Shown: in pieces, positions 1-12,900 of the stretch
Layout of the letters: every line of letters starts with the position of its first letter
How positions within the stretch are numbered: the stretch's first letter is position 1
NCBI GenBank assembly: GCA_013398615.1
Contig: VZSR01000520.1
Coordinates: 34,938,055 to 35,002,054, forward strand
Direction of reading: 5' to 3'
Origin: Brachypodius melanocephalos
Lineage: Eukaryota; Chordata; Aves; Passeriformes; Pycnonotidae
DNA length: 64,000 nucleotides
The notes under the pieces: model-generated
What the model was told of the DNA's origin: nothing
Seen by the model: the letters and a program-made list of their open reading frames with translations, nothing else
Databases searched by the model: none
Translations under genes and position numbers: made by a program

Positions 1-2890
1 TTCTTCATTTAATGGCACCAACCACCTGCTAAATACTGGGCTTAAAGGAATTTGTTGTATAAGAAGTGTCAGTCTCACAGTAGGCATTGTTAGCCATTGT
101 GGTTTTATTAGGTGTGTTTTGGTATTTCTACACTTTCCAGGTTTAGGTAGTTCATCACCTAAGGTTGAAACAAAGTTTCCACTAAAAAATGTGTGTATAA
201 AATGTTTCATGTAGCTAGTAACTACTGATCTCCAGAAAATTCCAATAGTATGATTCAGAATACTACAGATGATTTTGGAACTAGAAGAGTAATTACTGTC
301 CCTTTTCTCCTGACCAATATTTATTATTCCTTCCTAAAATCTTAAATGTTTGCAATTTTTTTTGTGGTTTGTTTCAGTTTTTAACACTGAGTTGGCAGTA
401 CTGAGCATATCTCATATCTGATTTGGCCAAAATGAGGATGTACATCTGTTGTAGAAAAGCATGCATTTTATAGATATCCCTTGGATGTTTTCATGCTCAT
501 CTGTTCTTTCTAGATCTAAAACAGGCATCCTTGCACAATCCAAATGCAAGCTGAATTCAGTGTGCATTCTGTACAGATTAAACACCAGGATCATGTATTT
601 GTTGTCCTCTATAGTATCTTGGACAGTCAGTGAGAGAGTTTCATTGATAAGGATCAGAGCTGGGGTGATGAAGCAGGATGCAATTCTGATCTGATGCTTT
701 GTGTTACATTGTGATATACCTTAAAGTAATTTGAAGGTAAAGGGGTCTGATATAAGTGGCACATAAATAAAGAGATGAATCTTTGGGGGTAGAGGCTAGA
801 TTGAATTCAGGCGTGGAGGCTGTGTATTACCTGGCTGTCTGTGTGTTTGGTGATGTGAGGAGGTTTTGATGAGGGTTGGGGAGGATATGTGTATGTATCT
901 ACATACTTTGTATAGGCACATACAAATGCACATTAATTTTAAGGGATAGAAGTTACCTTAGCCACTGTAAAGACAGATCTGTCTTGGTTTTGCATTCCTA
1001 TCTTGGATCTAAACAGCCTAATGTAATAACAGGATACCCTGCATCTTGTGTTGTTGAAATAAAAGTTTAGTTCAGGCTTGATAAAATCTAAGACTCATTC
1101 CAGAGAGCAGAAGAAGTTTTCCAGACTCTGAAGATTTATTGATTAAACTGGATTGTACAGTTTTTGTAGTATTAAAAAAGGTAGTTGATTTTTTGCAGGT
1201 TCCTACATCAGAAATAAAAATGAGGTGACTGACATTCCATAGACTTGATCCTTAGTAGAGCTATAACAAATCAGGGTGAAGCTCTGTTCACTCTATCCTG
1301 CTGTGTAATTCTCCCTGAGGGGAAAGTATGAGAAATGAGATCTTTAATGCATCAGAAGGGGTAGTAATATTTCTGGAAAAGTAAAATGTCAGGAAAAGTC
1401 CTGGGAAGTATCTGCTAGCTAGTGTTAGACTTATGAAACACTTTCACAATTGAACATTTTGTCACTGAGATTCTAAATTATATTGTTCAGCAAGTGAAAA
1501 TAAAATGGTTTAATCTTTTCAGATTCATTACTCTTTGAATTCTATTTGGAGAATCAGTTTTTATTTAGAGCCCAATGATCTTCTCATTCATTTCATCTTA
1601 TCTCTTTCTTTATTTTATTGAAAAACCTCACAACATGTTATAAAGGTGAAAATAAATAGGGCTGAATAATACAGTCAGATATCATCTTTATGATAAATTT
1701 TGTCTTTATGATATAATTCCATGGAAAATTTTAACCTGGGTGTAATATTATATAAGAATATAGGATTATTTCTCAGTTTATGTCCATGAAGCTAAGATTA
1801 CTTTCTGTGTACATTTCTGAAGTACTTCTGAAAATGATTTTTGCTTTATTTCTGATTCTAATTATTTCAGAATTAATTATTTTCTTTTTGTATCTGCAAA
1901 TCTTGGTCCAGCAAAAGCTTGGGTAGAGAATTTCCATTTTGAAGGAGGGTTTTTAAGTAAAAATCCTAGTTAAAACTGTCTGGAACAAAAAATATCGTAT
2001 AACATAAAGTTCATTATTTCTTCTAACCCAAATAAGACCAATAAAGGAAAGTTATTCTTAGTAGAAGTGGATCTGAAAATTCCTGCCCCCTGCACAGTTT
2101 TAATTTTCACCTGTAATAGAAATGACAGCCGTCTCCCATGCTTTGCAAAACAGCCAAACATTGTTCACCCACCAATACAAATGCAATATACTTTAAAATA
2201 TCCTTTAAAAATTACAGACATTGCAGTTTTTCTTGTGAAGAACTTAAGACAGATGTAGTTGTACCAGTAAAGGAGTCCTTGGTCAGAACAGCATATCTCA
2301 TTGAGAACATGGGTAAATTAGAATATTAAAATAACACTAATAACAAGTTATTTGTAGTAATACAAGTTATTTAGGAGAAATACAAATTCATGCTAATAGG
2401 GGAAGTCTTCATTCTTTGTTTAGTCATTATTTGGTACCATTTTTCATATTTCCTACTCTTGCCATTTTGTACATTTTCCACTGGCAAAGACTGATGTCTG
2501 TTATTATTTACTGAGGAAAGACTGATACCCATACCAGATGAGAATTTGGTGGCAGTGGGATTTGATGGATGTGGAAGAATAATAATGTTCAATTTGGTGG
2601 AAATGCACTGGGATGGGAAATAAGGTGCTCCACTAAATATGGGAAAGCTGAGAAATGGAGTTAAGTGTACACAGTAGATGTTTCTGTGCTGTTGGACCTG
2701 AGGAAACAGAGGAACAATGTCCTCATAAATGCATGCCTGTCTCCTGCAGTTTCACTGTTTGTATTTGGGCACAAACGGAGTAGTGAACTCTGGAAAAAAA
2801 TTCTGGTGTGTTCTGTACCCTGTTTTCTGGATTTACAGAGTTTACACAGTGTTCACCAGTGTCTGACAGCAATGTCTCTTGTGCCCATAG
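1..2890. other. UNC79 intron (3' part, upstream of window exon 1)
   Basis: AT-rich intronic sequence. I found no conserved coding block, RNA gene or clear repeat in it. Open frames here are short and have no recognisable product. The final 225 bases stay open in the frame of window exon 1, but there is a good acceptor (polypyrimidine tract then CCCATAG) at 2890. Confidence 0.7.
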
Positions 2891-3177
2891 GACAACCTTC
2901 CCCAGAGAATGATAACACAATAAAAGACCTGCTGCCAGAGGATGCTGGGATTGACCATCAGACTGTCCACCAGCTGATTACAGTGCTGATGAAGTTCATG
3001 GCAAAGGATGAGAGCAGTGCAGAGTCCGATATCAGCAGCGCCAAGGCTTTCAACACAGTCAAACGCCATCTGTACGTGCTGCTGGGCTACGATCAGCAGG
3101 AAGGATGCTTCATGATTGCACCCCAAAAAATGCGTGTTTCCACCTGCTTCAATGCCTTCATTGCTGGAATTGCACAA
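2891..3177 (+). CDS. UNC79: UNC79 window exon 1
   Basis: 287 nt, entering at phase 1 and leaving at phase 0, about 96 residues. It encodes the conserved stretch from QPSPENDNTIKDLL through RHLYVLLGYDQQEG to FIAGIAQ. The acceptor is CCCATAG before GACAACC; the donor is CACAA before GTAGGT. A second GT four bases further on would shift the frame, and the join to exon 2 (IAQ then VMDYN) supports the first one. Confidence 0.96.
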
Positions 3178-6100
3178 GTAGGTGAAGGCACTAACTAGTT
3201 TTTGCTGCAATTTGTTATTGCCTGTTGTTGAAATAATGGTAGCACAGCCTATTTTATAACAAAATAATGGCTGAATGGAATAATCTTACTTAAAACTTCA
3301 ACACCTTTTCATCTTGTGAAAGAGTTTCTTTCCACTGGTAGTCTAAAGCTGCTGAGTCACTGGCAAAGAGATTGTTTTGTGTGCATGGAGGTATGCAAAT
3401 ACTACCACTGTAGAAAGAATTAGAGACTGCTTCTAACCTCTGCCTTCTTTCACTAGCCTTTGAATGCCCTACTTTCCTCAAGAGTATTTCCTCCTTTCTT
3501 CTTCAGGAAGGCCTGGGATCTATGTGTTCTTGTTTTGTTTCCCTGTGTGAATGGTTTGTGAACTCTTCAACATTTTTCACTTTGTGGGAGGCTCATTTTT
3601 CTTCCTTACAGTGCACCAGGACTTTCTGTTCTCCCTTTCCTAGGGAGTGCCATTGCCAACATGAACTTTTGCCTATATTGCTATGATAAATGTCCCAGCA
3701 CATCCTTGCCTTGTGCCTTCTTTATCCGTCTTATAAGAAGTGCCATGATTTTCTACCTCACAAGGCTCTTCTAAGGCTCAATTAATTCCCACTGATAGAG
3801 TAGTGGGTCATACTGGGCTGAAAAACATTATGCACTTGCATACAGTATTCCTCTTTGCAGTGGAGCACCATCATCATTTCAATGCTTTTTCCTTATCACA
3901 GTCTCTCATAAAGGGTTACCTTAGGGGAAGAAGAGGACTGTGATTTCAGATGTCTGCTGTAACCTTCAAACATTGCTCAAAGCTGTCCTTGTCTCTTCTG
4001 GATTTGCAAAATTTTCTTGCATTGGAAGTTCACGCATTGGAATCAGGGATTTTTCGAAGTTAAATGTGATGTTGATAGTTGGATAAACTTCCACAGCTGG
4101 GGAGATGTCAGGTATCTATATTTGAGGAGGCAAAATAGATGGTGTAAATGCAAACTGGGTAGCTGCAAATGCATTGGGTTCCATTGTCCCAGAGCACTAT
4201 GGCTCTGTGTTAATCATCTTTCATTTGAGCACTTTTAAAGAGTGTAAAAGGAGATTCAGATCTGTTGCCCTTGTATTGAGAGTCTGGAAGTGGCAGGTCA
4301 GATCACAGGGTAGCATCTTCCACATTTGTGTTTTCCAAGTGTTTTCCAAGTTTGGAAGCCTAAATTTCAGTGATTATAATTGAATTGATTTTCAGAAGTA
4401 CTCCTTACTGCAACTCCAAATATCATCCCCTGCCTTTCTCTTCCACTATTAAAACGTCTTGTGTGAGCCAAATTCACCATTTGTTTTTAAAAGCTTTATA
4501 ATTGAATCCTGGTTCCTCTGATGTCAAAAGGAGTTTGAGAGCTTCAGTAGGGCAGGGTTTTTCTCTGTGCAGCAGACATCAACTTTAATTTGTATTTTGG
4601 GAGAATTCTTTCCTTAGCTGGAGGACTGCTTTGTGCTTGGAATCACCTTCGCTGCAAGAGAAATGCCACTTGCAATCCGAAGATCTGTTTACAGAGTGAA
4701 AACTCCGTACTGAGCTCTCAAGAGACCTGTTTCAGTTACTCTTCTTTCCTAAGCCATAAATACTTGCTTTACCCCGTCAGCTCCATAAAGGTTGGGATTA
4801 GGTTGGCTTGCTGGTTCGTTGATTTTGATTCCAAGCTTAGTTCGAGTGAGCAGTTCAATTTTAAAAAGTTCAAATATCTCGGTATTTCTCACCGTAAACT
4901 CCGAGTGTTTTGGACCCCCGACAGCCCGGCTTTCTCTGCAGTGGCGGTGTTTGCCCGCGCGGTGGCGCTGTTGCGCAACGCATTGTCCCTGCGCGGGCTT
5001 CGCTGCGCCTCTCCCGCGGCCTTTATTCCTTTATTCCTTCATTCCTTCATTCCTTCATTCCCTTCTTGCTTTATTCCTTTATTGCTCTATTCCTTCCTTC
5101 CTTCATTTCTTCATTCCTTGTTTTCCTGCGGCAGCTTGGAAGGCGGCTCTGCTCAGCGCCAGGCATGTTTGCGTTGCAGGATGCCCTCAGTCAGGCAGCG
5201 CTCTGTCTGCTTTGTATGAGCTCTTCCTAACGGCGCTGTGTAACTGTCACTGTCGGCATCACGGGGTAGGACCACATTTGGTGATTATAAATCTTATATT
5301 CGACTGGCTCACCCTGCATGGATAGACACGGGATTCATCTGTTTAGCTTTGCACAATGCAACACAAGTATTTGAGACAGCTGCACGTCAAACTGGAGAAT
5401 TTTACGGGGAAAAACATCTAGTCAGCTTGTTCGGGAGAGAACTGGAGACCACAAGTTTAGTGTTTGTAAATTAGTCTCATCTGCTTGTTCTAATAAAAAC
5501 AAAACAAAACAAGTACAGACTGTCTGTTTAGAGACAGTCTAGAGATGTAGAGGGGTATTGATGAAATTCAGTAAATCCACTGAACCTGCATGTTATATCT
5601 TGGGGTTGCTCTGGACTTGCCTTGGCCTGCTGTTACACCTTCCTGGGTGTAACAGTGTAGGGCAGCATCGGACACGAGGGCTTTGTGGAGCCTTGTTGTG
5701 ATCCAGTTTAACTGCTGATTTCAGCATGTGTGATTTTTAAAATAGCTCATGATGGAAGACTGATAAGAGATTATGAAAAATGGCACTGCATTTTCAAGTG
5801 AAAACACAGTTGTGCCAGTGTAGTGGGAATATATGGCTTCACTGCACTTTTGAATCACTCCTAGGATTGAAACCACTGGCCCCAAATAGCATGATACTCT
5901 TCAAAGCTCATGGTGGAGGTAAGGCACGCGAGTAATAGTAATCACAGCAACCTGTCTGCAGCAACATCACTACTTAAGACTGATGAGCATTTTATTTAGA
6001 GCAAGATATTTTTCATTTGCTTTATTCTTGGATCCTTTAGGATTTATGTGCTTAAACTTCCTAACATAGTACACACTTTTACCTTTTGTGGAGAGTGGGA

Positions 6101-9100
6101 ACCTAGTGTCATTACCTGATTCCAGAACCTGAGGCTTGAAAAACTCTAATGCCTAATGTCTCAAGCCTGTTGAGAAAAGAATGAAAACTGCCAGTACAAT
6201 GCTGAAATGTTAATACAAAGCCTCCATTTTGGCCCCCAAACTACTCAACCTTCTAAAACTCACAAATGCATCCTGTCTGTTAAACATGGGATATACATGG
6301 TTTTGTGTATCGAAGCATGATCAACTTGTGCTATAACACAAGACTATTTCAGCATTAATATATTTTATTAACTTGCTAGTGCATCTTAAAATTTAAACTA
6401 TGCTGGATTAAAGGATTTCAGATTTTCTTTGTTTCATTCTGCCTATCTTTGGCTAAAATGAGAAGGTGGCAGCTGGCAGAAAGCTTCTAAATGGTAGTGA
6501 AGTTTCCTTAAAACCACTGATTTATTTTCACTTAGCTAATACCTCAGCTGTATGAATGATTTTGTTTTTTAACGTCAGTGGATTTGGTTTTGGTGAGGTA
6601 ACTCCTGTGTTCTTTTCAGGTGATGGACTATAACATCAACCTGGGAAAACACCTTCTTCCCTTGGTGGTGCAGGTGTTGAAATATTGCAGTTGTCCTCAG
6701 CTAAGGCATTACTTTCAGCAGCCTCCTCGCTGCTCCCTCTGGTCCCTCAAACCTCACATTCGGCAGATGTGGTTAAAGGCTTTGCTTGTTATTCTCTATA
6801 AGGTGAGTGGTCTTAACAAGACACTGTCCACAGAAAAATTTACACTTCAATTTCAAATTTGTTACAGGAAACACCTAAATGTATGGCAAGTGAATGGAAC
6901 TGTAAAGGGCAATTTTCTTTGATAAACTTATTGCATTTAATTTCAGTGTCTGAAAGAGTTAGGATTTAGTCTGTGCTACTGACTTCCTCTGTGCTTCTGC
7001 AATCTTTGTCTTTCACATGTTTACCCAAGAAAGGAAAATATGAATAATAAAATGGGAAAATGATGTATGAAATTCCAGTGAGGAGTATTTTGAGTAACTT
7101 AGTTTAAAAAAAAACAATAGTGACTTTAAATGGGGGAGTGTGTCAGTTTAGCAGTTTGTATTCTTCAACTGACTGATGCTTTTTAGGAAATGCTGTTAAA
7201 ATGTAATGCATTTATGCACTGAAATGGACCTGTGAATACTTTTGATACGCTTAACAGATTTCTAGCAGGTCTATAGGGTGTACAAGGAAGTGCAGACACT
7301 AAATGTTATTAATGTGGACTTTTAATATTTTATTAAAATAATTCTGTGTACAAAGCTGGCAGCAGTCCTGCTTCTCATGATGTATTTGGAAATGTATAAT
7401 CAAGAGAAGGCAAAGGGCATCCAGCTGACAATATTATTGTAATTTTTCTGTTTTACTGCCTAAATGTTTATCCAAGGAGAAAAGTTAGTTTTTAAGCTGA
7501 AGTTTTTTTCTTTTGCTGGCCAGTACCCCTACAGAGACTGTGAAATCAGCAAGATTGTACTGCACCTAATCCACATCACAGTCAATACCCTCAACGCTCA
7601 GTATCACAGCTGCAAGCCCCATGCCACTGCTGGTCCTTTGTATAGTGACAACAGTAACATAAGCCGATACAGTGAAAAGGAGAAAGGTACTTTTAACACT
7701 CTAATTTGTGCGAGAGTCATTGATTTAATTCGTTAAGTCTTGCAGATGTTGTAGAAATGGGTAAATATGGTCTGAACTTTAGAACATAATACTTGGAATT
7801 GAGTCTGAGATGTGACTTACCTGGCCAGGATAGCCAAGCGTAGTAAGAGATGTTCTCAGCTGCTGCTTAGGCTGAGCGTAGCACAGCGGTCTCACATCTC
7901 TCAGGGGGGTGTATCTTAGGCTTGATGGTTTAGTCACCATGTCTGCATAGTCCTTGGCCTTTTCTATGGCACTGCCAGCTGATCCTGCAAACACACAAAG
8001 TGTGCAACCAGCCTGACACCGCATTCTGACTTAACTTTGTAATAACATGAAACAGAAGCAAATATTGATACTGAAAAGTGAAGACCATGAATTCAGTCTA
8101 TAGTTTGCTGTTCTTTTTAAAGGAGCTGAAGTTGAGGAGGTTAATGCAAACATGTAGGTGGATGTCTAAAGGCAAAAGAATGGTTCAATACTTTGTGTCT
8201 GATGGTGAGCTCTGTATGTGCTTGCCAGGTGTAGCAGAGGTACTGGGATGAGGTGTAAACTTGGGGCTTCAAATGCCGTGGTGTCACTAAGTGTAATCCC
8301 CTAGGTTTATGAAGTTAGTTACATAGTAAATATTAATGCTTAACAGGTTCTTTTGATATTCTGTAGCCTTCTTTCAGCTATTTTGCCTTTTAGCTGCTTA
8401 TTTGCTGTTTACATCTTCCTTCTCAAATAGTCTTTGTAGTATGTAGAAAACTCTTTTGAAGAAAAATCTGAGAAACTCTCTTGTTTTCATGTCAGTACCT
8501 TTTCCTCTTTTGCTGCTTGTTGCTTGTGAAAAGATATCCAGCAAAACAAGAGCACAACACTTTGTTTGCCTGAACACCCTATTACTCTGCTCTAGCAAAT
8601 TAAAGCAATCTTAATGTGGATTTAAACTACATAATGCATAACCTCACTCAGTTGGACATTTTGTGTTGCTGGTGGAGGGCTAAGAGACAACTGTGGCCTT
8701 ACTATGAATTTGTCTTTGTTTTGAGACAAGTTAATGACTGAATCCATAATGATGTACTAATGCATTTATAAAGTGCATTAACTTTCTGGATTGATTCTGA
8801 GACATTTTAAAGATAAATTGAGGTGCCCAAGTACCCAGCTTCTCTAATACTCATTTCTTGGGTGGCCTTGTGTCTCAGTTCAGCATTGTTTCCTTATGTT
8901 TACAGTAAGGAGAATAATATTTACTTGCTTCCTAAAGCTATTGTGAAGGGCTTTTAGGCTACACAGAGGTAGAGGACCATAAATGGCCAAATTTCAGTCT
9001 GTAAATGCTGACTTATCCATAGGGCTTGCTTTCCTCCTTTGTGGAAGAGCTGCAGAAAAAAGAAGATATAGAAAAGTTTTCTTTCACCTGCAAAAGACAG

Positions 9101-9885
9101 CCAATGTAATTCCATAGGGACTTAGAAAGTTTAAGCCTTTCCCACTTTTACTAAAGAGACTTGTTTAGTCACTGGTCAGGTAGTGTGTATGTGCTGCTGT
9201 CATCATCAGAGGTGGTATTTATATAGTGAACAGATGAGAATTTTATTTTCAGGCAGCAAAATTTCCTATGGTAAAGATAGTTTTTCCCACTATTGAACTT
9301 TTCTCCTAATTTTTCTGCCAAGCTTTGTTGTGGGGATCATGAGTGTTGTGGGATCCAGTGTACAGAGTACCGTAGAACTGATGCTAAATACTGTGACAAG
9401 AAGCATTTGTTGCTAAGGGGAAGAAGTTATCTGTAGGACATGACATTAAAAGTGATCTTCTAACTTATTAAAGCCAGTTCCTGTAGAAATTCTTACCATC
9501 AACTTTGATTAATTTTTCTGGATTCATCATTTCAATTTGGTATCTTGTCTCTAATGCCTTTAGGTGGCAGTTTCATAGCTTCACATGTACTAGCATCTTC
9601 CCAGCAATTTCAAAGCTAAAGATATTCATGTCTCATTTAAATCTTCAGTTTTTGTCCATTCTAGCTCTTTGATTTACTTGCCCCTCCCTTCCCAGACACC
9701 AAATGCATTTCCTCTCCGTATTTACTTGCTAGAATAAACAAGGCAGACTTTGTTTTTCTTTTCAGTGCTCTGTTTTCTTTATTGTCTTAGTAGTGTTTCT
9801 TATTTCCTTGGAGAACTTGGAGATGAGTCACTGGATGTACAATTACAGAATGATTCCACATGATAGATACGGAATTTTTCTTTTA

Positions 9886-9918
<33 letters not shown>

Positions 9919-12900
9919 AAATAGCCATTTCATATAGATGATATGGCTTCTTTTTGGATGGATAAATAGATTTGGATCTTTCTTTTTCTTTGCCATTTTC
10001 ATCTGGCTCATCTCAAATCAGGGCATAATGTTTTACTATTACTACTTAGATCAGTAATTCCTTAATGCAAACTCCTAGGTCTTATTCTGTTACTGTTATC
10101 ATTATCAGCTTCCCAAGATGATCTCTTTCTTTTTTTTCCACTTTCTTACTTTGCTGTTTATTACTTACCTTGCAGTTCTTTCACTAATTTATGTCTACTT
10201 CAATTTACTATTTTTCAGTGGGCAATACAGAAGTTGTTTACTCAAGTCAGTGTCCTGATCTAGTGTATTTCTTCCATCTAAAGAATCTCTATTATTATCA
10301 GTAAAGAAGATAGAATGGTAGAATGGTACTTAGAATGGTAAAAGCTTTGTTATACTTTTGTTGCACTGTTACCCATTTTTCATTTGTCTCTGACCTTAAC
10401 TCAAAATGTAAAAAGAATGACAAAGTTAAACCTGGGATACAAATTTTCTTGCAAGCTTCATTTTTCAATTCCATTTTAGTTTACACTAGCTGTGGTTTTG
10501 TTACACAGACAGCTTTTCATTAAAAAAATTACGGTCTCTTAAGAGTAACAACATTTTTTCTTTCTCCAGCAGAGGAAGACAGTGTTTTTGATGAATCTGA
10601 TATTCATGATACACCAACTGGACCTTGCAATAAAGAGTCTCAAACTTTCTTTGCAAGACTGAAAAGAATTGGTGGCAGCAAAATGGTGAAATATCAACCA
10701 GTTGAGATGAATGCTCAGAGAAGTATGAATTTTTTTTGTTGGTACAAACGCATGCAGAAATACAATTTCCTACTCCTAGTTTCAAGCTACCAACTTTCTT
10801 TGTAGAGTTTGTTGCACTGCCAGTGTTCTTCTGAGTCTGAAGAACACTCATTTCTCTGAATGAGTTATTTTCCAGGAATTTCAAAGTAGGCACTCCAGAG
10901 TAAAAAAACCTGAAATAAGCAGTTGTTTTCTGAAACACTAAGCTCTTCTGAATTAAAAAAAAAAAAAACAATGGAGAGGATTTTTTTGAATTTTCTTCAA
11001 CCATTGAGCTGAAGACTTTTTACTTAAATTATTTTTTCCTGGAAATTGATTTTGTTGATAAGGTGGGACTATATAGTAAACAAATTTGTTGCTGCTGCAA
11101 TTATGATGGTTTTCCATTGGAAAAAATGGGGTTTTCAAAAAGTACAAACTATTTTGATTTCAAATTTAGATGTCTGGAATCAATAGCCTAAAAAAAAAGT
11201 TGAAGAGATTTCACTACCACCCACCTGCCTTTTTTTTTTTTTTTTGGGTGTTTGCAGAGGGAGGGGAAGTGGTTCTGACTAGAGTGAACACTTATACTTC
11301 TATATTTTTTTTTTCTGTACAATGATTAGTCTGTGGAGTATTTTGAAATGTGGGGATATTAATGATTAGAATAGTCCTGTTTTATGTGAAAATATGTAAT
11401 TATTAATAGTAATAATAGTAATAATAATAATAATAGTGATAATCTTTGGAAATGTTCTCAGTGAGTGTGTTCACATAGCAAAGTACCAGTGCAGTGGCAG
11501 TGCCAGCAGGTGCAGCTGTGCTCACTGCCCTCCTCCCCAGGATAAGGAGGGAGCACTGAGTGCTGTGATAGCTGCTGGACCCTCCTGGGTTCTAGGATCA
11601 CCAGGGGAAAATTCCCTGATCTCAGCCTTTTGCTGCAATATCCTCACTGTCAATACTACCCTTCCTTCTTGAATCAGAAGCATCCATTGTAAGCCCTTTC
11701 TGCTGCAGTAAATGATAGGTGTACTACATGCAGCCATGCCAAGTATCTGTGGAAATTACATGCCTATGCCACCGCCTTTCAATGCACAAGGTTAAACAGT
11801 CTATCTTCAAGGTACATCTGTCCAGGATGAATAGACTTTGGTCAGCATTTAGGTAAACTCTGCTATCCAAATAGCAGGTTTTTGTTATTATTTGTTGTAA
11901 AAGTCCATATGATTTGGTTCTGAGGTTAAAACAAAATGTAGGCAATGTTGGCTAATACTGGGTTTGTGTTTAAAATGTCAGTCGTGTTGAATTGTGATAT
12001 AAAGGTGAAGGTATCTGCCAAAAGTCTCCAACTGAGGTAGTATTAGCTTTTTCTGTTTTGATCAGGTGAAATAGAGCTGGCTGAATATAGAGAGACGGGG
12101 GCCTTACAGGACAGCATTCTCCGCTGTGTGAGAGAAGAAAGCATTCAGAAAAAGAAACTGCGCTCTCTGAAACAGAAATCTCTTGACATAGGGAATGCAG
12201 ACTCCCTGCTGTTCTCGCTAGACGAGCACCGCAGGAAGTCCTGCATTGACCGCTGTGACCTGGACAAGCCTCCTGTCCCCGCTGCCCACGCCGCGCACAG
12301 GCACAGCGACCACGGCCGGTCACGGCAGAATTCCTCTACCAAGGCTGAGCATATAGACACACAGGAAAGCCTTCCTCATACAGAGGGTTTCCAGGAAACA
12401 AAAAGACCTGTCATCCCAGAGGTTAGGCTAAATTGCATGGAAACCTATGAAGTGAAGGTGGACTCCCCGGTTAAAACTGGCAGTCCCAAGGAAGATTTGG
12501 ATCTGATAGATTTGTCCTCCGATTCAACGTCGGGTCCTGAAAAACATTCGGTGCTCTCCACTTCAGACAGTGACTCTTTAGTCTTTGAACCACTTCCTCC
12601 CCTTAGAATAGTGGAGAGTGATGAAGAAGAAGAAACAATAAACCCTCTGAATGATGAGGTCTCTGGCAAAGCTGCTGTTTCATCTCCTTCAACTCCTATC
12701 AATGTGTCTGCGCTCAGCCTCAGCACAACTCCGCTGGTACAGTTCAGCATTGAGGATTGCTCCAAAGACTTTAGTTCTAAGGATACAAGCAGCAATGCTC
12801 CAGCAGGAATAGAAGAGGTCATTTTCACTTCTCCCAAAGATCAGAAGGACTCTTCAGAGTTAGTTAAACCAGAAGAATTTCATGACATGTCCTCTGGAAA

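Larger units (their letters stand above)
3178..6619. other. UNC79 intron with CpG-rich patch and tandem repeat
   Basis: 3.4-kb intron. Most of it is unremarkable AT-rich sequence. The exception is a CpG-rich patch at about 4895-5270 with a pyrimidine-rich 8-bp tandem repeat inside it, followed by two short perfect inverted repeats; these are listed separately. Confidence 0.75.
7687..10572. other. UNC79 intron
   Basis: 2.9-kb intron with a possible MIR-like relic (about 8860-8990) and a long poly-T run. A degenerate array of TAGAATGG-like units lies at 10310-10340. No coding block is recognisable between the two exons, and their phases join directly. Confidence 0.75.

Noticed and set aside
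2665..2890. In-frame upstream extension of exon 1 with an ATG-like start
   Set aside because: The added residues do not resemble UNC79 and a good acceptor precedes 2891. The open stretch is consistent with chance.
4590..5325. Three overlapping open frames of 106-209 codons on the + strand
   Set aside because: They all run through the CpG-rich patch and the pyrimidine-rich tandem repeat, which lack stop codons in several frames. No similarity to any protein family, and no splice context.
10310..10340. TAGAATGG-like units suggesting a CR1 3' octamer tail
   Set aside because: Only about three degenerate units, and no CR1 body beside them. Too little to call.
10501..11004. 167-codon minus-strand open frame across exon 4
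   Set aside because: It is the antisense shadow of exon 4 plus intronic A-rich sequence, with a low-complexity Phe/Lys-rich translation.
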